Of a DNA stretch of 64,000 nucleotides, positions 11,001 through 20,469 are shown one piece after another. The notes under the pieces were generated by a model. That model made no database searches, was not told the DNA's origin, and worked only from the letters and a program-made list of their open reading frames with translations. Made by a program: the position numbers and the translations under genes. The stretch comes from Torymus aiolomorphi (taxonomy: Eukaryota > Arthropoda > Insecta > Hymenoptera > Torymidae), in NCBI GenBank assembly GCA_036365515.1, contig CM070876.1, positions 107,597,310 through 107,661,309 of the forward strand, given 5' to 3'. How positions within the stretch are numbered: position 1 is the stretch's first letter; each line of letters starts with the position of its first letter.

Positions 11001-11979
11001 TCAACGGGCTCAGCAACTCATGGGGCAATTACCCATGGCCAGGGTCACCCCATCACCACCTTTCACTCACACTGGGATCGATTACGCCGGGCCAATCACC
11101 ATTAACTCATGGAAAGGTCGTGGATCCAAAACATACAAGGGCTGGATTTGTATCTTTGTGTGCTTCTCAACGTCAGCTGTTCACCTAGAACTGGTCAGTG
11201 ACTACTCAACGGACGAATTCTTAGCGGCATACAGACGGTTCACCTCAAGGAGAGGGATACCCTCCAAACTATACTCAGACTGTGGAACGAACTTCATCGG
11301 AGCAGCAAGGGAACTGAAGACTCTATTTTCTCAACACCAACATGAAAACTCAATCTTGTACAACTCACTAGCGAACGAGGGAATCCAATGGATATTCAAC
11401 CCACCTGCTGCACCTCATATGGGAGGCAAGTGGGAAGCAGTAGTGAAATCAGTCAAATTTCACCTGCGACGGACCATTGGGGACACTCAACTCACCTTTG
11501 AAGCTTCAGCTACCTTGCTCACTCAAATAGAAGCATTACTCAACTCAAGGCCGCTAGAACCACTCAGTGAAGGCCCAGAAGACATAAATGCTCTCACACC
11601 CGGACACTTTCTCATCGGCAAGGCATTGAACTCAGTGCCTGAACCAAGCTTACTCACCTTCAAGGAATCAAGGCTTTCCAAATGGCAACTCATTCAACGG
11701 ATCACTCAGCAATTTTGGAAGCATTGGTCAACTCAATACCTTCAACGGCTTCAATCAATTTCAAAATGGCATCATCCCTCTCATGAGATAAAAGTGGGTT
11801 CCATGGTACTACTCACGGATGAACACTCACCCCCAAGCAAATGGCCACTCGCAAGAGTCACTCAACTTCACCCTGGAACTGACAATCTCACCAGAGTTGT
11901 AACAATAAAGACGGCCACCACTCAGCTCACCCGCCCAATTGCAAAACTCGCCATCTTGCCAGTGCCAATCGGAATTTAA
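8056..11979 (+). CDS. pol: BEL/Pao Pol: protease, RT, RNase H, integrase
   Basis: The frame is open from the codon after the gag stop; the first Met is at 8137, giving 1280 residues. Counting from that Met: aspartic protease LIDSGSELSFIS (about residue 16); reverse transcriptase with TDVTKMYRQIKVHPQD (about 345) and the catalytic YVDD (about 427); RNase H beginning HGFSDASQQA (about 600); integrase HHCC zinc site HLSTLHGG...CVTCARY (about 910-955); integrase catalytic Asp in GIDYAGP (about 980), Asp in YSDCGTNF (about 1046) and Glu in GGKWEAVV (about 1097); and a DUF5641-like tail with LTPGHFLIGKAL (about 1152). All catalytic residues are present and no internal stop occurs. It carries out reverse transcription and integration of the element. 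Confidence 0.95.
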   Translation, partial: DNGVIISQHGQTQHDYSTSQLTLLATALAWYDSPVTSHKLRILIDSGSELSFISKDSVDLLNIKRQHSTIPILGVGGTHSTQTLGKAQLTLRTIYKNLTIRITAHIIRQVSTLLPSEECEQRQWQHTEKLNLADPTFWKPQPVDVLIGADYYGQIIKPNLIRGSVIEPIAQLSIFGWLLIGPSNSAVQHKVVHHTTAPLNTEDLQELLTRFWVQEEPPSTSTVKLNKEDALCEQHFAETHTRDTQGRYQVRLPLTESADVLGNSFGKAQACLKRILIKCNQNSIYKERYYSFMDEYCKLGHMVRIPQQDISAKPSYYLLHHGVLREDSLTTKLRAVFNGSALTTTGKSLNDIMHTGPNLSPNIVDVLIWIRTQPFVFSTDVTKMYRQIKVHPQDWNLQRILWVDETGQLTHFHLTTVTYGTRAAPYLAIRTLLQLVKDEGDKYPLAIDSLLFGRYVDDIFGGAASTELLIEKAKQLTALCKAGGFPLAKWNSNSSGFLKEFLKESTAEEAVLLDDCATNILGMKWLPHSDKLTFRTTLPPLQEMITKRIILSEVSQLYDPIGIISPVIITSKILQQELWLHKLSWDESLPNSIVKKWLHIREDLTHLKTIALPRWLGIQENSIVELHGFSDASQQAMAAVLYIKSTTPNSHSTSSVLISKTKVAPLKRLSIPRLELGAAVLLTKLAKHVLDYSRLPISHIHLWTDARVALTWIRSHPSKWKDFVGNRVALIQELIPTAQWRHVPGADNPADCASRGLLTSQLREHQLWWHGPSWLCQEESAWPSQASSIQETNLPEMRAKVTLTAAKSNSSKLWDIIDYYSSLTQLIRITGWVMLACDRFKSKGKTHHESKLTTDLLIQAKLFWVKKIQQVHFHSELMLKNSQVPRNHVFNRLTAYIDSIGIVRVGGRLQKTQLDHHSKHPAILPRSSQLTTLIIRNAHLSTLHGGAQLTLAHTRQEFWIIGGRAPVKSHILKCVTCARYRAQRAQQLMGQLPMARVTPSPPFTHTGIDYAGPITINSWKGRGSKTYKGWICIFVCFSTSAVHLELVSDYSTDEFLAAYRRFTSRRGIPSKLYSDCGTNFIGAARELKTLFSQHQHENSILYNSLANEGIQWIFNPPAAPHMGGKWEAVVKSVKFHLRRTIGDTQLTFEASATLLTQIEALLNSRPLEPLSEGPEDINALTPGHFLIGKALNSVPEPSLLTFKESRLSKWQLIQRITQQFWKHWSTQYLQRLQSISKWHHPSHEIKVGSMVLLTDEHSPPSKWPLARVTQLHPGTDNLTRVVTIKTATTQLTRPIAKLAILPVPIGI

Positions 11980-11993
11980 ATCAACCTGGCGGT

Positions 11994-12008
11994 TGATGGC
12001 GGGCGGAA
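11994..12008 (+). other. BEL/Pao polypurine tract
   Basis: GATGGCGGGCGGAA abuts the 3' LTR start (TGTTTGGG). G-rich purine tracts in this position prime plus-strand synthesis. Confidence 0.7.
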
Positions 12009-12975
12009 TGTTTGGGAATTCAGTAATTTGAATTCCCGCGGTTATGCTCAGCTCGGTACGACTCACGGCGCTGCCACGGCGCGGCAGCACCTCGCGGCCT
12101 CTCGGCGGAACAGCCGAGACACTACACTGATTCACAAGGTGAATTCGCGCTGTTTCGGTCTCTCTCGCTCTCTCACATATAAATGTGAGAGAGATTGTGA
12201 TTTGATTCGCGAAGTGAATCGTGAAGGCCAAGAAGACGGAAGCGTTCAAGGCCTCGCTCTCTCTCATCAGCCGTGCCACGAGGAACATCTCGCCATCTTG
12301 ATCTCCTCAATTAGCAACGGTTTTCTCACGGATTTCACTGGTTCAACTCAACGAGGAATTTCAACACAGGCTACACTCAACTCTCATCAAGGGCTCATCA
12401 CTCAAGCAACACTCAAGGCGCTTATACTGCGATTAGTATAATCAACGCTACAGCAAGGTAATCACTCACATACTTGAGGTTAAGTTGTCACCCACGTGGT
12501 GATACAGGTGGCATGTGCGCAGTGCAAAGTGAATCAAAGCTACAGCAAGGCAACTGATTCAATAATAATCAGTTGCACTTATTCATAAACAGCAAGCAAG
12601 CAAGCTTCAGTGTGCGGGAGCCAAGCAGGGAGTTATCTGGGTAAACTCTACCACCAACAACGGACAAACTCAACTCAGTGGAATTTCTTCAATCACTCAA
12701 CAGGTTAGTAATCCCTTAGAAGGGATTTCTATACTCAAGCACCGTTATTATAGCTATCTACGAGGGGACGAAAACTCAACCAGTGCTCCTGTAAATTCAT
12801 CGTGTAATTTAAACTCCCTTTTCAATTTATGTGAAATTAAAAACAAAATTTGTAATTTATTTAATAAGTGACTTTGTGAATATAGTTTCTATTTTCAATT
12901 TACTTCTGTGTGTGACTTCAATTTATTTTAACACCCGCAGCATGTTTACTCATATAATTAAGGCTTACTCAAACA
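12009..12975 (+). repeat. BEL/Pao 3' LTR
   Basis: It matches the 5' LTR end to end, one base longer. The differences noticed are an extra A near 12031, C to T near 12180 and A to G near 12418. It is followed by the target duplication AGTAT (12976-12980). Confidence 0.95.
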
Positions 12976-12980
12976 AGTAT

Positions 12981-15900
12981 TGAAATATTATTAGATTTTG
13001 CTGAAATTTGTATTACCTTAATACGGGAGTTTTGGTTTCGCTGATTAGGAATCTGAACTTATATTGTGATAATTCAGACTGGTGGACGCAAGATCGCTAA
13101 CAAAAATTGAAATTTTACTCGATTTTGCTGAAAATTGTATATAAGGAATATGTGGATTCGCAGATTACGAATCCCAACTCAGATTTTCAGAATTCAAAAT
13201 GACTGATCGAAGATGGAGGCGTAGTATTCTAAAACTACTGGATTTTGCTGTAAATTGTATGTAAGGGGTATCTGGATTCGCTGATTACGAATCCCAAATC
13301 AGATTTTCAGAAATCAAAATGGCTAATCGAAGATGGAGGAGAAATATTCAAAAAATACTGGAATTTGCTGAAAATTGTATGTAAGGGGTATGTGGATTCG
13401 CTGATTACGAATCATAACTCAGATTTTCAGAATTCAAAATGGCTGATCGAAGATAGAAGCGAAATATTCAAATACTACTGGATTTGCTGAATATTGTATA
13501 AAAAGGGATTTCTGGATTCGCTGATTACGAATCTGAACTCAGATTTTGAAAATTCAAAATGGCGGATTCGCAAATGGTCGTCAAATATTGAAATATTATT
13601 GGATTTTGCTGAAAATTGTACATACGGAATTTTTGGTTTCGCTGATTACGAATCTGAACATATATTGTGAAAATTCAGACTGGTGGACCCAAGATCGCTA
13701 ACAAAAATTTTAATTTTACTTGATTTTGCTAAAAATTGTATAGAGTGGGTTTCCGGTTTCGCGAATTAGGAATCGTAACTCAGATTTTGAAAATTGAAAA
13801 TAGAGGACACGAGATGGATGCCAAAAATTGGATTATTACTGGATTTTGCTGAAAATTGTATATAACGGGTATCTGGATTCGCTGATTACGAATCGCAAAT
13901 CAGATTTTCAGAATTCAAAATGGCTGAACGAAGATGGAGGCGAAATATTCAAAAACTACTGGAATTTGCTGAAAATTGTATATACGGGGTATGTAGATTC
14001 GCTTATTACGAATCACAACTCAGATTTTCAGAATTCAAAATGGCTGATCGAAGATGGAGTCAAAATATTCAAAAACTGCTGGAATTTGCTGAAAATTGTA
14101 TATAAGGGAAGGGGTATGTGAATTCGCTGATTACGAATCACAACTCAGATTTCCAGAATTCAAAATGGCTGATCGAAGATGGAGGCGAAATATTCAAATA
14201 CTACTGGATTTGCTGAAAATTGTATAAAAGGGATTTCTGGATACGCTGATTACGAATCTGAACTCAGATTTTCAGAATTCAAAATGGCGGATTCGAATAT
14301 GGTGGTCAAATATTGAAATATTATTGAATTTTGCTGAAAATTGTATATACCGGATTTTTGGTTTCGCTGATTATGAATCTGAACATATGTTTTGAAAATT
14401 CAGTCTGGTGGACCCAAGATGACTAACAAAAATTGAAATTTTACTCGAGTTTGCTAAAAATTGTCTACAGTGGGTTTCCGGATTCGGCAATTAGGGATCG
14501 TACCTCATATTTTGAAAATTCAAAAAAAGAGGACCCAAGATGGCTTCCAAAAATTGAAATATTACTAGATTTTGCTGAAAATTGTATATACGGGTTTTCT
14601 GAATTCGATTATGACGAATCTGAACTAAGATTTTAAAAATTCAAAATTGCGGCAAAATATTTAAATTATACTGGCTTTTGCTAAAAATTGTATATAGGAG
14701 GTTTCTATATTCGTTGATTATGAATCTGAAATCTGATTTTCTGAATTCAAAATGGCTGATCGAAGATGGAGGCCAACTATTCAAATATTATTGGATTTTG
14801 CTGAAAATTGTATATATGCGTATCTGGATTCGCTGATTATGAATCTGAACTCAGATTTTGAAAATTCATAATAGAAGACCCAAGATGACGGCCAAAAATT
14901 GAAATTTTACCGGAATTTCCTAAAAATTGTATATTATGGGTTTCCGGATTCGCTGATTAGGAATCTGAAATCAGATTTTGTAAATACAAAATGGCTGCCA
15001 AAAATTGAAATTACTGGATTTTGCTGGAAATTGTATGTTGGGTATTTTGAATCATTGATTATGAATTCGAACTCAGATTTTCGGAATTCAAAATGGCGCA
15101 TCGAAGATGGAGGCCAAATATTCAAAAACTACTGGAATTTTCTGAAAATTGTATATAGGGAACCCATCTGGATTCGCTGATTACGAATCCGAACTCATAT
15201 TTTGCCAATTCAAAATGGATGCCAAATATTGAAATATTTCTGAATTTTACAATTGCATATGGGAAATTTCTGGATTCACATGATGATGAATCAGAATTCA
15301 GATTATGAAACTTCAAAATGGCATACCCAAGATGGTGGCCAAAAATTGAACTTTTCTGTTTTGCTAAAAATTGAATATACTGAATTTCTGGATTCGCTGA
15401 TTACGAATATGAACTCAGATTTTAAAAATTCAAAATGGCAGTAAAATATTGAAATAATATTGGATTTTGCAAAAAAATTGTATGTATGGGGTTTCCCAAT
15501 TAGCTGATTACGAATCTGAACTCAGATATTGAAAATTCAAAATGGCGGAACGAAAATGTCTGCCACTTATTGAAATATTACTGAATTTTGCTGAAAATTG
15601 TATATACACGGAAAGAAGCATTCAGAGCTATAGGCCGTGAGTTATAACAGAGTAAGCGGGTACCTTTTCTGCCACCGTGTGACGGCGCGACATTCAGGCT
15701 TGTCAACGATGGTCTCTAGGCAACGCTATACGGGGTGACTGCCGCAGTCGTCAGGCGTGCCACTCACGCTTGCCGCCGTGCGCGTTAAAGCTTGAACTCA
15801 GTGATAGTCACGGCCTACAACCGTGTCACGCGAGCACCGTTCATCGAAATGACCACAGTCACAGTCATAGACGCATATGTCACGACATCCGGCGATGCTA

Positions 15901-16690
15901 TATGGCACGCTATTTTTTTCTCGCGCGTCACGGGCTACAGCTGTGAATTCTTCTTTCCGTATACGGGATTTCTGAATTCGATTATAACGGATCTGAGCTC
16001 AGATTTTAAAGATTCAAAATGGCGGCAAAATATTTAAATTATACTGGCTTTTGCTAAAAATTGTATATAGGAGGTTTATGTATTCGCTGATTACGAATCT
16101 GAACTCAGATTTTCAGAATTCAAAATGGCGGATCGAAGATGGAGGACAAGTATTCAAACATTGATGGATTTTGCTGAAAATTGTATGTACGGGATTTCTA
16201 GATTGGATGATTACGAATCTGAACTCAGATTTGCAGAATTCCAAATTGCCAATCGATAATGGCTGTTACATATTGAAATATTACTGGATTTTGCTGAAAA
16301 TTGTATATACGGGATTTCTGGATTCGATTATTACGAATCTGAACTCAGATTTTAAAAATTGAAAATGGCTGCAAAATATTTAAATAATACTGGATTTTGC
16401 TAATAATTTTATGTAGGGGATTTCTAGATTACGAATCTCAACTCAGATTTTCAGAATTCAAAATGGCGGATCTAAGATGTCGGACACATATTGAAATATT
16501 ATTGGATTTTGCTAAAAATTTTAATTCAAACTGGTGGACCTAAGGTGACTAACAAAAATTGAAATTTTACTCGAGTTTGTTAAAAATTGTATATAGTGAG
16601 TTTCCGGATTCGCTGATTATGAATCTGAACTCAGATTTTGTAAATATAAAATGGCGGCCAAAAATTAAAATATTACTGAATTTTATAATC
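12981..16690. repeat. ~120-bp satellite array with higher-order repeats
   Basis: Monomers of about 120 bp share GATTACGAATC, AACTCAGATTTT, AATTCAAAATGG and TTTTGCTGAAAATTGTAT. Consecutive GGATTCGC blocks near 13153, 13273 and 13393 give the period. A variant monomer containing CTGGTGGACCCAAGAT recurs near 13081, 13682, 14407 and 16531; the first two intervals, about 600 and 725 bp, equal five and six monomers, so the array has a higher-order unit. The period is 40 codons, so some frames stay open over several units, but stops and indels are scattered and I do not regard these as genes. The array is interrupted by a MITE at 15608-15960 and decays near 16690. Confidence 0.85.
15608..15960. mobile_element. 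353-bp MITE inserted in the satellite
   Basis: The ends are inverted repeats of about 33 bp with a few mismatches, starting ACGGAAAGAAG and ending CTTCTTTCCGT. They are flanked by a 4-bp duplication ATAC (15604-15607 and 15961-15964) that reconstitutes a normal monomer when the insert is removed. The interior is GC-richer than its host and rich in GTCACG and CGTGTCACG motifs. It has no transposase. The superfamily is uncertain. Confidence 0.8.
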
Positions 16691-16954
16691 AATAAGTTAC
16701 AAATAAAATCGGAGCTGATGTAATGAACTACATATATATTCTGCATTATTTTGTTAAATATAATATACTTAATATTTTAAAAATTAATAAATTTTAAGAA
16801 TAATGTTTTTAAAAAACATTACAGACATTTTGAATGAAAAAATAAGTGTTTTATGATATTATGTAATAGAAGATTATCCTCATTCATTATTATTAATATT
16901 TATCTCTAATAATGGGGGCTGGCGAGCGGAGCGAGCAGGGGCCGAAGTCCCCCT
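16691..16954. other. AT-rich spacer, no feature seen
   Basis: A/T-rich unique sequence follows the end of the satellite. The only notable stretch is a GC-rich segment near 16915-16952 containing GCGAGCGGAGCGAGC, which resembles motifs in the foldbacks at 20.5-21.0 kb. Confidence 0.4.
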
Positions 16955-16959
16955 AGTAT

Positions 16960-17150
16960 ATATATATGTTTCACTTAACCCCTTTATGGAGCCCATTCCT
17001 GATATGAGTACCTACGCCCAGAGTTCCCGTACACAAGTGACTAAAGAAATAATCCCTCTCTGGGTATTGAAACTCTAGGTCGGGCTCCATAAAGCTATCT
17101 ATCTTTAAAAAAGGGCTCGATAAACGTAGTTAACGAGATATATTATATAT
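16960..17150. repeat. Microsatellite-framed cassette A (tag GGAGCCC)
   Basis: Framed by TA tracts. It carries the shared core in reverse (TGACTAAAGAAATAATCCCTC, 17038-17058) and an inverted pair of its own tag, CTTTATGGAGCCC near 16980-16992 and GGGCTCCATAAAG near 17081-17093, with a partial third copy AAGGGCTCGATAAA near 17111. No ORF of interest. Confidence 0.55.
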
Positions 17151-17163
17151 ACACACACACACA

Positions 17164-17213
<50 letters not shown>

Positions 17214-17215
17214 CA
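17150..17215. repeat. CA/TA compound microsatellite
   Basis: (AC)n with one interruption runs into (AT)n. It separates cassettes A and B. Confidence 0.9.
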
Positions 17216-17912
17216 AGTGGGTGAACCGGTACTTTTGGGGATCTAGAGTTTGTTTCTCCAGATCCCAAAATGAAGGTAAGGGCGGCGCTGCGCGCCGCCA
17301 TTGTCTGACATAATCAAATCCCTCAGGGTGTTGCCTACACCACAACGCCTGCGGCCCCCCTTTTAGTACCGAAATTCCGAAACAAAAGCCCGGAAAAGAA
17401 CCTAAGAGTTATTGTAGAAGAACCCTTATGGTCCTCAAAAGTACCGATAGATGCCTGGTTTTTTTGAAGCCGGACCCCAAAAGAGACAAAAGTCCCGAAA
17501 AGTAGCAATCTATGGGTTATATATACCCCAAAAACACCAACACATGTATATATATATATATATATATGAAACGCTAGTATCTGGGACTTTTCGTGTACGT
17601 AACGCAAGCTTCTGGGATTTTCAATTGAGTGCCAGAACTCCTGGGAGACTTTTATATATAAGGCAAGCTTCCAGAACGTCTTAAGCTAACTGTCACATCA
17701 TGAAAACATTATTTAGTTATTTTCTCATATTTCCGGTACTAGAAGCGGGTGCCGCAGGCCCCCTGCGAATCACAACACATTTAGGGTCATTATTTCTTTA
17801 GTCAAGCATCAAATTCCCCTCTTTTAGGCTTTTTTTACAACGTATGTATAGATACTATTGTGAAACCCACTTTGCTTTTTCTTATGGGGTCCCGGAAATT
17901 ATACATACACAC

Positions 17913-17947
<35 letters not shown>
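17216..17947. repeat. Microsatellite-framed cassette cluster B (tag CCCAAAAG/CTTTTGGG)
   Basis: Starts with an ACCGGTACTTTTGGGGATC block almost identical to one in cassette E at 63 kb. Variants of the tag recur in both orientations: GATCCCAAAA, GGTCCTCAAAAGTACCG, GACCCCAAAAG, AGTCCCGAAAAGTA, CTGGGACTTTTC and CTGGGATTTTC. TATGAAACGCTAG at about 17567 matches the start of cassettes C and D, and the core TTATTTCTTTAGTCAAGC lies at about 17790-17807. A GC-rich segment and (TA)n tracts (17546-17568, 17918-17947) intervene. No gene is seen. Confidence 0.5.
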
Positions 17948-17953
<6 letters not shown>

Positions 17954-19529
17954 TATTTATTGCGTTAGCAAGTGCACGCCCGCTTAGGCCTGACTATATG
18001 GTGAGACTTGCGACTATAATATCTCTCTACTAGGCAAGCACTCACATACGTAGGAGTGGGGAGACATACGTGTGTGCGCCTACTCTCATACTCGGCAGAT
18101 GCCTATGGCATGTAAATATGCACTTAAAGTATGTCTGAATTGTTTAAATTTTGAAAAAATATATTCATAATTAATCTGTTGGATTAATGATTTGTCTCAA
18201 ATTTCTTGTCAGCCCCTAGATAGGGGTGAATTGGCGCAACGAAGATATGATAGAAATACGTATATTTGTATTTGTTAAACTCCTTGTTTTAAAATTAAGA
18301 TAAAAATTTTAGAACAATAACAACGAGAGCTTTAAATAGGAATGTTAGATTAAAAAAACATATATACTAATTAGAATAAAATTATTATGTAAAAAGTGTG
18401 TCTATTGGCGCCGCTCACCCTTTGAATTATTTTCTTTAAACCTATTGGCCCAGTAAGTAATATATACCTTCTCTTACTGAAAGATGAATTCGTGCCAGCG
18501 TCTTACATCCCCTAAAAGCGAGTGAACACGAAAACAGAACTTATGAGTACCGATATTCGATAAAGAACAGTATGAACTGTAAAATCGCAAAACTTTCAAT
18601 ATTTATTGTGAAATAATGTCTGACAAAGTTAATATTTTCATCACTAGCTTCTATTGAAAGCTAAAATACGATTTTATGGAACTAATGACCAGATATGATT
18701 CTGTAGAATATAGTTTTGAAATACGATTGTTTAGAATACCATCATAAGTTATGACACTTTGGAATACAATGATGAGATACGACTCTTTAAAACGGAAAGC
18801 TAAGATACGATCTTATGAACAGAACGCTGAGATACGACTTCTTCGTTAGGAGAAGCGAAATAAATTTAATACGTACAACTTTTCAGTCAATAAAGACATA
18901 AAGTACCAATATTTTGAGATACCCACCATCAAAATCCATGAAGATCCTGGATCTTACGCAACTGCAGGTTACGCCCGAGTCAAGGTCATAGAAATAGTCA
19001 TATCTTTGGATAAAATCGGTCTAACATTTCTTTTTTCCCTCATTTTATTACAAATTGAATATACTTTCAGAATATTACTTTTACGTGTTTGTAATAACTA
19101 AAATCTACTTTTTCAGGTCATTTCGTGAAGAAAGATGCAAATGTGTCTAACCCCCTTAATGGGGATAAAATACTACTTTTGTCCCGCTTTTTAGGTTAAT
19201 AAAGTGTCGCGTCCCTGTTTTATGGAAATAAAGTGTAAGATGGAATAAAATGCTACTTTTGATTCGCATTGTTAGTAAACTGGTCATTATAGTGAAGTCG
19301 CGGATAAATTTAATCATCATACAGGTCGTGGCTGTAAAAAAAAACAAGACTATACACAATCACCTTAATCAAAATTCTGTTTTTCTTAACAATATGTGAT
19401 ACTTAAATATTTAGTAAAATAATTTAAATGTTTTTTCACAATTTATATTTTTTTACCTTCTGCACATATACTATTCCGCAACCTTTTTCACTTATACCCA
19501 CGCATTATTACACTCACTAATTACCTTGA
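17948..19529. other. Unassigned noncoding DNA
   Basis: No gene or mobile element is recognisable. Around 18660-18845 a degenerate iteration of GATACGATT- or GATACGACT-like words (AAAATACGATTTTATGGA, GAGATACGACTC, TAAGATACGATCTTATG) suggests an old tandem repeat. At 19140-19156 TGTCTAACCCCCTTAA resembles the end of the TTAA MITE at 21858 and may be a solitary end of that family. Confidence 0.35.
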
Positions 19530-19870
19530 TGACGCTCATTCAGGGACTGCACTTAACCTGAAATTTCCAACACCCACCTCTCAACCCCCCACCACCCTAC
19601 ACCCTCCCAACACCTACATCTCAACCTCACCACCCACACATCAATGCCGAGGGCATGCCCCTTCACCACCTACCCGCTCCTTGAGGCGACAATGAGCCTG
19701 ACACACCCAGGCGGCCCTTCTACCTGGAAGCACACTTCCTACCTAACATCCGCTTTCACGCATCGGTGACGAGGCACGCTCCTTGAGCTCTCTATATCTG
19801 CGCGGATTCCAACCGGCGACGTTCACCGTGGGATCCAACCTATGCCGACATAATCGACTACTGCTCCTGG
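19530..19870 (-). repeat. Possible tRNA-derived SINE
   Basis: On the minus strand, GGCATAGGTTGG (about 19838-19849) resembles an RNA polymerase III A box. GGTTGGAATCC about 35 nt downstream resembles a B box, with one mismatch to GGTTCGAATCC. Box spacing is tRNA-like. The body that follows is purine-rich on this strand and GC-richer than its surroundings. There is no poly(A) tail or second copy in the window, so this rests on the two boxes alone. Confidence 0.35.
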
Positions 19871-20280
19871 ACATACGTAAAATAAGCTATAGTTTCTGTT
19901 CATGAGTCTCGACCGCTGCAGGTGTTTTTCTATTGAAATAAATAAAAAAGAATCGATTTTTCTGTTATTCAATTGTTGTCTTGCCCCCTTAGGAAAAGTG
20001 AATATTTTCACAAGAGACTGTAGACGACAAATGCCATATAATATCACTTTGGCTGATAAAATTTGGGATTTTGAAATCCCACAATTTTCTCTTGCACAAC
20101 CACTGATGATTTCGTTGCAAATTTTACCACGGATTAGGACTGCACCAATATATTTGTAAATAACCATCACCGATCTACGATGTAATCATTATTCTCCAAT
20201 AAGCGTGTTTTTCATTAATAATTCAATTTGAAAATGTATTTAGCAAATTTCTAGGTTAAGTAAATATTTTCCTGTTATAG

Positions 20281-20425
20281 GTAAATGCAGAAATATTGAT
20301 GATGGCTATACCTTACCATTAGCTTTAATCGCAAGAGCAGATATACTGTTGAAATATAATGAATATCGAATTGCACAAGAAGATTTAAAAAATGTTATAG
20401 TTATCAACGCACCCTTCATTAATAA
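20281..20425 (+). CDS. Candidate internal exon of a TPR-like protein
   Basis: A 145-nt open segment is bounded by a good acceptor (TTTTCCTGTTATAG, ending at 20280) and a consensus donor (GTGAGT, starting at 20426). It enters after codon position 1, with two bases completing a split codon, and leaves after position 2. The 47 full codons have a TPR-like pattern, with LALIARADILLKYNEYRIAQ followed by EDL and a Pro near the end: small-residue A, Tyr, Ala and Asp at TPR spacing. Similar helices occur in SMYD4-type SET/MYND proteins and other TPR proteins; the exact family is not determined. No flanking exon was convincingly found; the open frame at 19900-20160 shows no clear family. It is the best host-gene candidate here, though a retained fragment of a dead gene is possible. 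Confidence 0.5.
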
Positions 20426-20469
20426 GTGAGTATTCTAATATACAAATTCCATTTAAATAGTAGATTATG

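Larger units (their letters stand above)
5538..12975 (+). mobile_element. BEL/Pao LTR retrotransposon, nearly intact
   Basis: The element is 7.44 kb, with 966-bp and 967-bp LTRs that differ, by eye, at only two substitutions and one indel. It has a 5-bp target duplication AGTAT, a tRNA-Tyr-type primer binding site, a gag-like ORF, a pol ORF and a purine-rich tract. Pol order is protease, reverse transcriptase, RNase H, integrase, which with the DUF1759-like gag and DUF5641-like tail places it in BEL/Pao. No env ORF is present. The insertion is recent and sits inside satellite DNA. A single in-frame TAG separates gag from pol. The ACTCA pentamer is strongly over-represented throughout. Confidence 0.95.

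Noticed and set aside
13828..14121. Satellite ORFs with LLKIVYTGFLDSLITN-like repeats as a real repetitive protein
   Set aside because: Stops and frameshifts occur every few monomers and no start, promoter or conserved boundary is visible; explained by the 120-bp period being a multiple of three.
19823..20170. Open frames on both strands as a further exon of the TPR-like gene
   Set aside because: An acceptor-like CCCCCTTAG precedes the plus frame, but the translation shows no TPR or other domain and there is no matching donor in phase. I left it unannotated.
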